Of a stretch of 64,000 bases of DNA, positions 34,217 through 43,447 are shown piece by piece. Under the pieces are notes generated by a model. The model searched no databases and was not told the DNA's origin. It saw nothing but the letters and a program-made list of their open reading frames with translations. A program made the translations under genes and the position numbers. Origin of the DNA: Jiella soli (GTDB lineage: Bacteria > Pseudomonadota > Alphaproteobacteria > Rhizobiales > Rhizobiaceae); the NCBI RefSeq assembly GCF_020615385.1, contig NZ_JAJAVB010000025.1:21278-85277 (forward strand), in the 5' to 3' direction. Positions within the stretch are counted from its first letter, which is position 1, and every line of letters begins with the position of its first letter.

Positions 34217-36111
34217 GACGGCTCGTCCGCATCCGCCGCGGCGCGCCCTGACCGGGCCGGGAGACGTCCGACGATAGTGCCCCGGCCCTCGGCGACGCGC
34301 TTGAGCGAGCCGACGATGCCGCGCGGAAAGGCGAGCACGAGCACGACGATCAGCCCGCCGAGGGCGAGGCGCGAGAGATCGGTGCGGCTCATCAGGCCGA
34401 TCTCGGCCGCCGTGTAGCCGATCGCGCCGACGACCGAGCCCGACACCGTCCCGACGCCGCCGAGCAGCACCATGACGAGGCCATCCACCGATTGCGGGAT
34501 GGCGAGGACGTCCGGAAAGACGCTGCCCTTCAGGAAGGCGAAGAGGCTGCCGCCGAGCCCGGCGAAGGCACCCGCGATCGCAAAGGCCGCGTGCTGCATG
34601 CGTTCGCGGCCGATGCCGACCGCTTCCGCCCGCTCCGGCGAATCGCGCAGCGCGCGCAGGCCGAAGCCGAAGGGCGCGAAGGTGAGGTGCCGGAGGATCG
34701 CGACGCAGATTGCGGCAAGGGCGAGGGTCAGCCAGTAGAAGGCGGCGGGGCCGGAGGCCCATTCGGCCGGCCAGACCCCGAGAATGCCGTTGTCGCCGCC
34801 CGTCACCGCCACCCATTGGAAGGCGACCGACCAGACGATCTGGGCGAAGGCGAGGGTGAGCATGGCGAAATAGACGCCGGACAGCCGCACCGCGAACCAG
34901 CCGAAGAGGATGGCTCCGAGGAGTGCCGCGAGCGGGCCGAGGAGGAGCGCCGCTTCCATCGGCGCCGAGAGCCATTCGACGGCCAGCGCCGCGCCATAGG
35001 CGCCGAGGCCGAAATAGGCCGCGTGTCCGAAGGATTCGAGCCCGCCCGTTGACATCAGGAACTGCAGGCTGACGGCGAAGATCACGGCGATCGCCATCTC
35101 CGCCCCGATGCTGAGACCGTAAGGCCCGAGGAAGAGCGGCATCACTGCCGCGAGGACGAGAAGGGCGAGGGCGGCGATGCGGAGCGGCGGCGACAGTGGC
35201 CGCCAGGGCCGCCCGGCCATGCCGGCTGACGCCCTCGCGGCGGGAATCGGCCGGCCGAACAGGCCGTAGGGCCGGAGGACGAGGACGACGGCCATGACCA
35301 GGAACATCAGCACGATCGAGATGCCGGGAAAGGCAAGTATGCCGAAGGCCTCGAGCTCGGAGACGATGACCGCGGCGAGAAACGCCCCGCCGATCGAGCC
35401 GAGACCGCCGATCACCACGACGACGAAGACCGAGACGATGATCTGCAGGTCCATCTGGTGGAAGACCGCCGTCTTGGGGATCTGAAGCGCGCCGCCGAGC
35501 GCGGCGAGGAAGATGCCGAGCGCGAAGACCGCCGTGAACAGCCATTTCTCGTCGACCCCGAGCGCCGCCACCATCTCGCGATCCTCCGTCGCGGCGCGGA
35601 CCAGCGTTCCGAAATGCGTCCGGCGCATCAGGAGCCAGAGCCCGACAAGGACGAGCGGACCGAAGGCGATGAGGAAGAGGTCGTAGCTCGGGATCTTCTG
35701 CCCGAAGATCTGGACTGCGCCGGCAAGGCCGGGCGCGCGGGGGCCGAGAAGGTCCTGCGGCCCCCAGACGAGGACGACGATGTCCTCGACCATCAGCGTT
35801 ACGCCGAAGGTCGCGAGCAGCTGGAAGAGCTGCGGCGATCGATAGATGCGGCGCAGGAGCAAGATCTCGACGAGGGCGCCGACGAGCGCCACGCCGAGTG
35901 CGGCAAGCAGGATGCCGGCCCAGAAGCCGAACGCGCCCTCGAACCGCGTCGTCAGCGTATAGGCAACGTAGGCGCCGAGCATGACGAAGGCGCCATGGGC
36001 GAAGTTGACGATGCGGGTGACGCCGAAGATCACCGACAGGCCGGATGCCGCCAGGAACAAAGCGGCGGCATTGGCAAGGCCGGTCAGGAACTGCGCGAGA
36101 TAGAGCGTCAC
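34213..36111 (-). CDS. Fused LivH-LivM permease of a branched-chain amino acid type ABC transporter
   Basis: This 632-residue membrane protein joins the two permeases that are normally separate. Residues 1 to about 290 are LivH-like (LAASGLSVIFGVTRIVNFAH and FVVVVIGGLGSIGGAF). Residues 310-610 are LivM-like (FAVSLQFLMSTGGLESFGHAAY, partly shown, and LVMVLLGGVGTVSGSVVG). About 16 hydrophobic helices are visible. The linker around residue 290 is Arg/Ala/Pro-rich (FGRPIPAARASAGMAGRP). Such fusions are known in the branched-chain amino acid importer family. It lies 34 bases after the binding protein gene and overlaps livG by four. Confidence 0.9.
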   Translation of the reverse strand: MTLYLAQFLTGLANAAALFLAASGLSVIFGVTRIVNFAHGAFVMLGAYVAYTLTTRFEGAFGFWAGILLAALGVALVGALVEILLLRRIYRSPQLFQLLATFGVTLMVEDIVVLVWGPQDLLGPRAPGLAGAVQIFGQKIPSYDLFLIAFGPLVLVGLWLLMRRTHFGTLVRAATEDREMVAALGVDEKWLFTAVFALGIFLAALGGALQIPKTAVFHQMDLQIIVSVFVVVVIGGLGSIGGAFLAAVIVSELEAFGILAFPGISIVLMFLVMAVVLVLRPYGLFGRPIPAARASAGMAGRPWRPLSPPLRIAALALLVLAAVMPLFLGPYGLSIGAEMAIAVIFAVSLQFLMSTGGLESFGHAAYFGLGAYGAALAVEWLSAPMEAALLLGPLAALLGAILFGWFAVRLSGVYFAMLTLAFAQIVWSVAFQWVAVTGGDNGILGVWPAEWASGPAAFYWLTLALAAICVAILRHLTFAPFGFGLRALRDSPERAEAVGIGRERMQHAAFAIAGAFAGLGGSLFAFLKGSVFPDVLAIPQSVDGLVMVLLGGVGTVSGSVVGAIGYTAAEIGLMSRTDLSRLALGGLIVVLVLAFPRGIVGSLKRVAEGRGTIVGRLPARSGRAAADADEPS

Positions 36112-36145
36112 GGGCGACGGTCCGGATTCGAGCCGGCCGGGACGG

Positions 36146-37375
36146 TCAGTCGGCCTTGCGCAGCGTCTTCACCACGTCGTCCGGCGGCAAATAGTCGGCG
36201 CCGTCACGATAGGAGAAGTTCTCCATCACGCCCTTGCCGTCCGTCACCGTGGTCGTGCCGACATAGGTGCCGAGCGTCGCCTGGTGATCGATCTCGCGGA
36301 TGGTGATCTCGCCGAAGGGCGTATCGACGGTGGCGCCTTCCGCCGCGGCGATCAGATCCTTGGCGTCGGTCGACTTGGCGCGCTCGAGGATCGCCGCGAT
36401 CGCCTTGAAGGTCGCGTAGCCGACGACCGAGCCCATATAGGGGTGCTCGCCATACTTCGCCTCATAGGCCTTCAGGAAGGCGTCGTGGGCGGGCGTGTCG
36501 ATGCCGTACCAGGGATAGCCGGTGACGATCCAGCCTTCGGGCGCCTCGGCGCCGATCGGCTCCAGATATTCCGGCTCGCCGGTCAGGAAGCTGACGACGG
36601 AGCGATCCTGAAACAGCCCCCGCGTCGTGCCTTCTCGCACGAGCTGGGTGAGGTCGGCGCCGAACTCGACATTGAGGATCGCCTCGGGGTTCGCGGCGTC
36701 GATCGCCTGGGCGACCGAGCCGGCGTCGATCTTGCCGAGCGGCGGCCACTGTTCGGCGACGAATTCGACGTCCGGCCGCTTCGCCTTCAGAGCCTCCTTG
36801 AAAGCTTGGACCGCCGACTGCCCGTATTCGTAGTTCGGCGCGATCGTCGCCCAGCGCTTGGCAGGCAGCTTCGCCGCCTCCTCGGCGAGCATGGCCGCCT
36901 GCATGGAGTTGGAGGGCCTCAGCCGGAAGGTGTAGGCGTTGCCCTCGCTCCAGGTGATCGCGTCGGTCAGCGGCTCGGCCGCAAGGTAGAAGACCTTCTT
37001 GTGGGCCGCATAGTCGGCGAGCGCCAGGCCGACATTGGAGAAATAGCCGCCGGCGATGAGCGCGACGCCCTCGCGCGAGACGAGTTCGTTCGCCGCCGTC
37101 ACGGCATCGGCCGGCTTGCCGCCGTCGTCGCGCGAGATCACGTTCAGCGTGTCGCCCTTGATCCCGCCGGCGGCGTTGATCTCCTCGACGGCGAGCTGCC
37201 AGCCCTTGCGATAGGGTTCGGTGAAGGCCGGCAGGCGCGAATAGCTGTTGATCTCGCCGATCTTGATCTCGTCCGCCACGGCGGGTTTCGAAAGGCCGAG
37301 AGCGGCCGAAGCGGCAAGCCCCGCGGCGAGTGCCAGGGCAAGCGTGTTCATCGACCTGTTGTGCATGCGGATCAC
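36146..37375 (-). CDS. ABC transporter substrate-binding protein (LivJ-type)
   Basis: This 409-residue periplasmic protein is the receptor of the adjoining LivHM/LivG/LivF importer. It has a signal peptide ending near PAVADEIKIGEINSY and a type 1 periplasmic fold: YRKGWQLAVEEINAAGGIKG, then REGVALIAGGYFSNVGLA and KRWATIAPNYEYGQSAVQAF. Substrates of this subfamily include branched-chain amino acids, amides and urea, and none can be chosen here. The start may be the GTG at 37373-37375 used here, or ATG codons 3 or 8 codons downstream; the signal peptide core is the same. A 259-base divergent gap precedes it. Confidence 0.87.
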   Translation of the reverse strand: MIRMHNRSMNTLALALAAGLAASAALGLSKPAVADEIKIGEINSYSRLPAFTEPYRKGWQLAVEEINAAGGIKGDTLNVISRDDGGKPADAVTAANELVSREGVALIAGGYFSNVGLALADYAAHKKVFYLAAEPLTDAITWSEGNAYTFRLRPSNSMQAAMLAEEAAKLPAKRWATIAPNYEYGQSAVQAFKEALKAKRPDVEFVAEQWPPLGKIDAGSVAQAIDAANPEAILNVEFGADLTQLVREGTTRGLFQDRSVVSFLTGEPEYLEPIGAEAPEGWIVTGYPWYGIDTPAHDAFLKAYEAKYGEHPYMGSVVGYATFKAIAAILERAKSTDAKDLIAAAEGATVDTPFGEITIREIDHQATLGTYVGTTTVTDGKGVMENFSYRDGADYLPPDDVVKTLRKAD

Positions 37376-37634
37376 GGCGAAGTCCCCCGTATTCGTCAGC
37401 CGGTGGTGGCGGCCGTCGCTGCCGCGCCGGCGCCGTTAGGGGTCTATACGAATGCGCGCCGCCGACCAATGCTTGTTCGAGCCGGACCGGTCTTTGCGAG
37501 GTGCAAGGCATGGGCGACAACGACGGCTCGGCGTACGGCGAGCGCCGCCATGCGCGAAAGCCGGTTCCGATTGCCGTTGCGGCAGGTCTGCGCTACGAAC
37601 GGCCGTGATCGATAGCCGCACCAGGGATCGTCCC

Positions 37635-39497
37635 ATGCGCATCCTACGCCTTCTTGCCGTTATCCTGACGATCTTCGGCCTCTGCGGCCCGGTCCATGCC
37701 CAGGCTTACGCCCAGGACTGGCAGGCCTCCATCGAGCGCTGGCTCTACGGGCTCGAGAGCCGGACGGCGACGGCCGAATGCGTCGCCAAGCTGAACAGTC
37801 GGGCGATCACCTTTCTCGGCATCGCCGAGGACGAGCCGCGCATCAGCAGCGGACGGCGCCGCGACCTGAACAGCATGATCGCCGCGGCCATTCCCGACAA
37901 ATATTCGCCCCGGATCGCCCAGGCCTATCGCGAAATGGTCGAGGGGATCCTGCCGCAGCGGGCGGCCTCGGTCGCGGCGGCGCAGGCGCTGAAGGATTTC
38001 TACGGCTCCGACATGTTCCTCACCGTCGAGCCGGAGCGGCGCCAGCCGGAGATCCTGAGGCTCTATCTGGGCCTCACCATCCTCGATCCGGCAAGCGGAC
38101 GGATCTGCGCCACCGAGACCGGTCCGACGCTGACCCTCGACCTCAAGCGTCTCGGTGTCGCAGAACTCTCCGATCGGGCCTCGACGACGGAGTTCTACGA
38201 TGTCGACGGGGCGCTGCGCGAGGCGACGGTGAAGGCGCTCTCGCGGCTCACCCAGCACCGGCTCCTCGACGATCCGTCGAAGCCTCTCGCCTATCGCGTG
38301 CGCTCGGCGGTCGACGCGCCGGGCTGCGAGCTCGCGGCCGAGATCAACGACACCTTCGACAGCGCCTATACCGAGCTCAGCGGCGGTCGCCATCAGCGCA
38401 TCAACGAATCGATCGGCGCGACGTCCTGGCCGCTGCTCCTGCGGCTGCCGGAGGGCGCCGCGGCCAAGCCGCCGGTCGAAGGCGTCTATCTCGACATCAC
38501 CGTCGCCCCCGCCTCGGGAGCCGACGCGGCGACGGACGAGGACGGCAAGGCCGACGCCCCGGCCGTCCTGAAGCTCGACGTCGCCGTCCAGCATTCGAAC
38601 GGCACCAGCATCGGCCGCTACAGCTACCGCGTTGTGGTGCCGCGGGACGACGTGCGCAACTGCCTGCCGGCAGCCCGTGAGACCGCTGCGGCGAAGACCG
38701 GCCAGGCGCCGGACGCGGAGCCCGAAACGCCTGCGCCGAAGGCCGCCGGGGAAGCCTGCCGCACCGCCTTCGAGGCCGCCGCCGCCAATCCGGCGCCCTC
38801 CTCGCTCGCCGCCTTCGTCGCCGGCCATCCCGAATGCGGCGAGGCGGTTGTCGAGGCGACCCGCCGGCTCGACGCCGTCGCCGGCAAATGCCTCGACCAG
38901 AGCGAGATCGTCGCCGCCGTCTCGCTCGAAGGCGGCTCGGCCATGCTGAAGGCCTGCCTCGGCGACTTCTCGACCAGCCCGCGGCACGCGACGGTCCTGC
39001 AGGCGGCGCTGGGCCGGCTGGAGCAGCGCCGGCGCGAAGAGAACGCCGCGGCGGAGCGCAAGCGGAGCGAGGAGACCTACAAGCAGAAGCTCGCGGAGGC
39101 CGAGGCGCGGCTCACGGCCGAGCGCCGCCAGCGGGAAGAGGCCGAACGGCGCGCCGCCGAGCTCGCGAAGGCCCGCGAGGCCGAGGCCCGGCGGATCGAG
39201 TCCCGGCAGGCGCAATCTTATCAACGTCCGGCGCAACCGACCTATGACGAACCCGCTGCTCCCCCGCCATCCCGACCGAACCTGCCGCGCTGCGTCGTCG
39301 CCGATCCGACCGGCACGCCGCTCAATCTGAGATCCAGCCCGCGCGGGGCTAAGGTCGGCGAATTGCGCAATGGCGCGGTCGTCGTCATCACGGAGGAGGG
39401 GTCGGACAGCCAGGGCAAGGCCTGGGCGAGAGTGGCGCAGGACAGGAGCGGGCGGTCGCCGCTCGGCTGGGTGTTCCGGTCCTATATCCGCTGCTGA
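37635..39497 (+). CDS. Secreted protein with coiled coil and C-terminal SH3 domain
   Basis: This 620-residue protein has a signal peptide (MRILRLLAVILTIFGLCGPV, cleaved near VHAQAYA). The N-terminal 400 residues show no family I recognise. Residues about 490-570 form a strongly charged Glu/Arg/Ala coiled coil (EENAAAERKRSEETYKQKLA onward). The last 75 residues are an SH3-like domain with TPLNLRSSPRGAKVGELRNG and GWVFRSYIRC. Such domains bind cell-wall or protein ligands in the periplasm. Paired cysteines (ECVAKL, RICATE, GEACRT, GKCLDQ) suggest disulfides. The ATG at 37635 is fixed by the signal peptide. It is followed by a sugar kinase gene. Confidence 0.85.
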   Translation: MRILRLLAVILTIFGLCGPVHAQAYAQDWQASIERWLYGLESRTATAECVAKLNSRAITFLGIAEDEPRISSGRRRDLNSMIAAAIPDKYSPRIAQAYREMVEGILPQRAASVAAAQALKDFYGSDMFLTVEPERRQPEILRLYLGLTILDPASGRICATETGPTLTLDLKRLGVAELSDRASTTEFYDVDGALREATVKALSRLTQHRLLDDPSKPLAYRVRSAVDAPGCELAAEINDTFDSAYTELSGGRHQRINESIGATSWPLLLRLPEGAAAKPPVEGVYLDITVAPASGADAATDEDGKADAPAVLKLDVAVQHSNGTSIGRYSYRVVVPRDDVRNCLPAARETAAAKTGQAPDAEPETPAPKAAGEACRTAFEAAAANPAPSSLAAFVAGHPECGEAVVEATRRLDAVAGKCLDQSEIVAAVSLEGGSAMLKACLGDFSTSPRHATVLQAALGRLEQRRREENAAAERKRSEETYKQKLAEAEARLTAERRQREEAERRAAELAKAREAEARRIESRQAQSYQRPAQPTYDEPAAPPPSRPNLPRCVVADPTGTPLNLRSSPRGAKVGELRNGAVVVITEEGSDSQGKAWARVAQDRSGRSPLGWVFRSYIRC

Positions 39498-39672
39498 GCA
39501 TCCGGGAGCGGCGGTCCGTGCGTCCGGGAGCGGCATGCTCTGCCGGCCTATGGCGCGTGCGGCGCCGGACGGACGGCTTGCTCCGTCCGGCGTCGAAGCG
39601 GGGAGAGAATCGGCCCCGCCTCGTGCTAACCATCGGCGAATCGTCTGACGCATCGCCGAGGAACCGCCTGTC

Positions 39673-40578
39673 ATGAACCAGCCCCGCAGCAAGGAGATCG
39701 TCGCGATCGGCGAATGCATGGTGGAGCTCTCCTCGGCCGGCGAGGGGCTCTATCGCCGCGGCTTTGCCGGGGACACGTTCAACACCGCCTGGTATCTCGC
39801 CCGCAGCCTCCCGGCGGACTGGCACGCCTCCTATCTGACCGCGCTCGGCACCGATGCGATCTCGGACGAGATGCTCGCCTTCTTCGCCGCGGCCGGCATC
39901 GGCACGGGCGCGGTGCGCCGGCTGGAGCGGGCGATGCCCGGCCTCTACATGATCCATCTCGACAATGGCGAGCGCAGCTTCTCCTATTGGCGCGACAGTT
40001 CGGCGGCAAAGCAGCTCGCGGCGGACGAGGCGCATCTCGCCAAGGTCTTCGCCGAGGGCGACGCCTTCTACGTCTCCGGCATCACGCTGGCGATCCTGCC
40101 GGAGGACGACAGGGCGCGGCTGCTGACCCATCTCGCGGCGGCGCGCCGGGCCGGCCGCATGGTCGCCTTCGACCCGAACCTCAGACCGCGGCTCTGGCCG
40201 GACACGGACGCCATGTGCAGGGCCGTGGAAGCGGCGGCGGAGGTGGCGACGATCTGCCTGCCGAGCTTTGCCGACGAGGCCGCGGCCTTCGGCGATGCCT
40301 CACCCGACGAGACGGCCCGCCGCTACAAGCGGCTCGGCGTGCCGGAAATCGTGGTCAAGGACGCCGACGGCCCGGCGCTCCTGTCGCTCCCCGAAGAAGA
40401 CCTCCGCGTCGCCGCCGAGCCGGGTATCGCCGTCGTCGATTCCACCGGCGCGGGCGACAGCTTCAACGCCGCCTATCTTTCCGCCCGCCTCGCCGGCGAC
40501 GAGCCCGCTGCCGCCGCCGCCAAGGGCCACGCCCTCGCCGCGAAGGTCGTCTGCCACTACGGCGCACTGGTGGGGTAG
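39673..40578 (+). CDS. kdgK: PfkB-family sugar kinase, probably 2-keto-3-deoxygluconate kinase
   Basis: This 301-residue ribokinase-fold kinase starts with IVAIGECMVELSSAGEGLYR and has FAGDTFNTAWYLAR, a signature of KDG kinases. It ends with VVDSTGAGDSFNAAYLSARL, where the Asp is the catalytic base. It would phosphorylate 2-keto-3-deoxygluconate for the Entner-Doudoroff type route or uronate breakdown. No other gene of that route lies nearby. The start at 39673 gives the normal length. It converges on leuC with 67 bases between. Confidence 0.88.
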   Translation: MNQPRSKEIVAIGECMVELSSAGEGLYRRGFAGDTFNTAWYLARSLPADWHASYLTALGTDAISDEMLAFFAAAGIGTGAVRRLERAMPGLYMIHLDNGERSFSYWRDSSAAKQLAADEAHLAKVFAEGDAFYVSGITLAILPEDDRARLLTHLAAARRAGRMVAFDPNLRPRLWPDTDAMCRAVEAAAEVATICLPSFADEAAAFGDASPDETARRYKRLGVPEIVVKDADGPALLSLPEEDLRVAAEPGIAVVDSTGAGDSFNAAYLSARLAGDEPAAAAAKGHALAAKVVCHYGALVG

Positions 40579-40645
40579 CGGGCCACGCGATCACACTGTC
40601 CGCAGACTCGTGCGGTTGCTCCGCGAGGCCGGCGGGGCGGCCTGA

Positions 40646-42094
40646 CTACTCGGCCGGCTCCATCGCCGCGACCTTGCCCCACTCCCGCACGTCCACGAAC
40701 CGCCCGGCTATCGCCGCCGCCGCGGCCATGGCCGGGGAGACCAGATGCGTGCGGCCCTTGGAGCCCTGGCGGCCTTCGAAGTTGCGGTTCGAGGTGGAGG
40801 CGCAGCGCTCATAGGGGGCGAGGCGGTCGTCGTTCATGCCGAGGCACATCGAGCAGCCGGCCTCGCGCCAGTCGAAGCCGGCCGCCTTGAAGATCTTGTC
40901 AAGCCCTTCGGCTTCCGCCTGCGCCTTCACGAGGCCGGAGCCCGGCACGATCATCGCCGAGACGGTGTCCGCCACGCGCTTGCCCTCGACAATCTTCGCC
41001 ACTTCGCGCAGGTCCTCGATGCGGCCGTTGGTGCAGGAGCCGATGAAGACGCGGTCGAGGGTGATGTCGGTCATCTTCGTGCCCGGCGTCAGGCCCATAT
41101 ATTCGAGCGCGCGCTGCTTCGACTTGCGCTTGTTCTCCTCGGGGATCGCCGCGGGATCGGGTACGACGCCCTCGATCGAGACGACGTCTTCCGGCGAGGA
41201 GCCCCAGGTAACGATCGGCGGCAGGTTCGCCGCGTCGAGGGTGACGACCTTGTCGTAATGCGCGCCCTCGTCGGAGACGAGCGATCGCCAATATTCGACC
41301 GCCATGTCGAAGGCCTCGCCCTGCGGGGCCCGCGGCTTGCCCTTGATATAGGCGAAGGTCGTCTCGTCCGGCGCGATCAGCCCGGCCCGCGCGCCGGCCT
41401 CGATCGACATGTTGCAGACCGTCATCCGGCCTTCCATCGAGAGCGACCGGATCGCCTCGCCGGCATATTCGATGACATAGCCGGTGCCGCCGGCCGTGCC
41501 GATCTCACCGATGATCGCGAGGATGATGTCCTTGCCGGTGACGCCGGCGGGGATCTTGCCGTTCACCTCGACCAGCATGTTCTTCGCCTTGCCCTGGATC
41601 AGGGTCTGTGTGGCGAGCACATGCTCCACCTCGGACGTCCCGATGCCGTGCGCGAGCGCCCCGAAGGCGCCATGCGTCGAGGTGTGGCTGTCGCCGCAGA
41701 CGATGGTCATGCCGGGCAAGGTGAAGCCCTGTTCGGGTCCGATGATGTGGACGATGCCCTGGCGCCGGTCGGCCTCGTTGAAATATTCGATGCCGAAATC
41801 GGCCGCGTTTCGGGCCAGCGCCTCGACCTGAATGCGGCTCTCCTCGTTGGTGATGCCGTTGACGCGGTCCGGCGTGGTCGGGACGTTATGGTCGACGACG
41901 GCGAGCGTGCGGCCCGGCTGATGCACCTTGCGCCCGGCCAGCCGCAGGCCCTCGAAAGCCTGGGGGCTCGTCACCTCGTGGACGAGATGGCGGTCGATAT
42001 AGAGAAGGCAGGTGCCGTCCTCCTGGGACTCGACCAGATGCTCATCCCAGATCTTGTCGTAGAGGGTGCGCGGTTTCGAAGCGGTGTCGGTCAT
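40646..42094 (-). CDS. leuC: 3-isopropylmalate dehydratase large subunit LeuC
   Basis: This 482-residue enzyme isomerises isopropylmalate in leucine synthesis. The 4Fe-4S ligands are Cys354 in IGSCTNGR and Cys414 and Cys417 in CSMCLGMN, matching the known spacing. It opens with [12 protein letters not shown] and has [20 protein letters not shown] and [20 protein letters not shown]. The ATG at 42092-42094 is right for the family; the longer frame upstream runs into decayed DNA. The small subunit gene leuD is not adjacent. Upstream of leuC lies a stretch with broken genes, so its own promoter must be close. Confidence 0.96.
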   Translation of the reverse strand: MTDTASKPRTLYDKIWDEHLVESQEDGTCLLYIDRHLVHEVTSPQAFEGLRLAGRKVHQPGRTLAVVDHNVPTTPDRVNGITNEESRIQVEALARNAADFGIEYFNEADRRQGIVHIIGPEQGFTLPGMTIVCGDSHTSTHGAFGALAHGIGTSEVEHVLATQTLIQGKAKNMLVEVNGKIPAGVTGKDIILAIIGEIGTAGGTGYVIEYAGEAIRSLSMEGRMTVCNMSIEAGARAGLIAPDETTFAYIKGKPRAPQGEAFDMAVEYWRSLVSDEGAHYDKVVTLDAANLPPIVTWGSSPEDVVSIEGVVPDPAAIPEENKRKSKQRALEYMGLTPGTKMTDITLDRVFIGSCTNGRIEDLREVAKIVEGKRVADTVSAMIVPGSGLVKAQAEAEGLDKIFKAAGFDWREAGCSMCLGMNDDRLAPYERCASTSNRNFEGRQGSKGRTHLVSPAMAAAAAIAGRFVDVREWGKVAAMEPAE

Positions 42095-42612
42095 GGTGAT
42101 CGTCCTTGCCGGGCTGAGCGCGTGAAGACGGCGCGGCCGGCGTTCTCGAAGTGTCGGATGGGTCGCGAAGGCGAGAGGCGGAACGCGCCGCCTGCCATCC
42201 TCTACCGCCCGGCGGCGGCGATGAACCGATAGAAGAAGCGGCCGGGCAGGCGTGCGTGATCGGAGAGCTTCGCAAAGCTCTCGCTGGTGGGCAGCTTCGC
42301 CCGCGCCTTCACTCGCCGGATGCCGTTCATCGGCTGAAAATAGCAACTCGTCCTGGCGGTGACAATCGCGGCATCGGTTCGCCCTCGGTCGGGCGGCGGC
42401 CGTCGGGCCCCGGCGTCGATCGTGCGTTGCATTGGAGGTACAAATCCGACCACGCTGGCATCCATCTCCACGTGATGCCGACGCTGCCCTGCCTGCGATC
42501 GTGGAGGTGCTGAAGGCGAACGAGGTGGGGCGTGAGGACGGCGCAATGGCGGACGCCGAGCGATAGGCTTCGCGTGAGTTCGGAGGGCAGCTTCCCGCCG
42601 TCAGCTGCGGCC
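42095..42612. other. 518-base gap upstream of leuC with decayed sequence
   Basis: No intact gene is seen here. The part next to leuC must hold its promoter and leader. On the plus strand 42492-42566 reads [20 protein letters not shown] followed by DAER and a stop, which looks like the tail of a lost protein with its upstream frame broken. On the minus strand a short open stretch ends [17 protein letters not shown] without a recognisable partner. Together with the LysR and hydrolase remnants beyond, this looks like a decaying region. Confidence 0.5.
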
Positions 42613-42890
42613 TTACAGGGAGCCGACAGGATCGTTGCCGAGGGGCTCTTCCCAATAGGGCGGCGTGCCGAATGCCTGGCGCAGCCAGTCGGTCAGCGCC
42701 AGAACCTTGGCCGACGGGCTCCGGTTGGACGGATAGCCGAGATGCTGCGTCGCGCCCTCGGCTTCCAGACCGACATCGACGCGGCGAAGCGAGCCATCGG
42801 CGAGCTGCCGGTACACGAAGAAGCTCGGCAGGAGAGCGATCCCGAGGCCGGCGACCGCCGCGTCCCGCATGTATCCTGTCCAGAGCCGAC
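42613..42890 (-). pseudogene. LysR-family regulator remnant (C-terminal end only)
   Basis: The minus strand encodes about 85-90 residues that match the very end of a LysR regulator: [20 protein letters not shown], then [14 protein letters not shown] and [19 protein letters not shown]. The helix-turn-helix and most of the effector domain, which should lie at higher coordinates, are missing, and a different gene start occupies that place. It is therefore a truncated remnant. It once may have been divergent to the hydrolase remnant next to it. Confidence 0.68.
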
Positions 42891-42926
42891 GGTTTGCCGT
42901 CTCCCCTACGGAACAGGAAGCCTGCC

Positions 42927-43209
42927 ATGCTTATGAGAGCGGCGATCATCTCGCTGAATGCGCTCGTGGCCACATCCGCCGCTGCGCAACTGCAGTCCTT
43001 CCCGGAGGGTTTCCGCAGCCATGACATCGAGACCAACGGCGTGGTTCTTCATGTGCGCGTCGGCGGTTCGGGCCGTCGGTCGTCCTGATCCACGGCTATG
43101 GCGAAACCGGCGTCATGTGGGAGCCTCTCGCCGCCGACCTCGCGCGACCACATGGTGATCGCACCGGATCTGCACGGCATGGGACTTTCGGCGGTCGCGC
43201 CGGAGGGCC
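42927..43209 (+). pseudogene. Frameshifted alpha/beta hydrolase remnant
   Basis: A signal-peptide-like start ([20 protein letters not shown]) leads to [20 protein letters not shown], the opening of an epoxide-hydrolase-type alpha/beta hydrolase. The frame then breaks near 43070. The next frame gives SVVLIHGYGETGVMWEPLAA, with the oxyanion HG motif. A second shift near 43142 gives RDHMVIAPDLHGMGLSAVAP. After about 43209 family likeness is lost. At least two single-base shifts and a 3' truncation are needed to explain it, so it is not a working gene. Confidence 0.75.
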
Positions 43210-43447
43210 TTCGCTGCTCAAGTCTTCTCGCCAGGAGCCGACAACCCTCCAGCGAATGGCCGGGCGTGGTGCGGCCGACGCTGGTTCTTTCGCCGGCTGC
43301 AGGCATTTCGGGCCGCGCGGTCGAACACTTCGCCCTGCGGCTGGTTTCCTCTCGCAGAGCGAGCATGCGCCGGCCCAAGGGCTGGAGCAGGGCTCCAGTC
43401 CGGTCGCGCTTTCGGGACCGGGCGCCCAACCTTTCGAGAGAGGAAAG

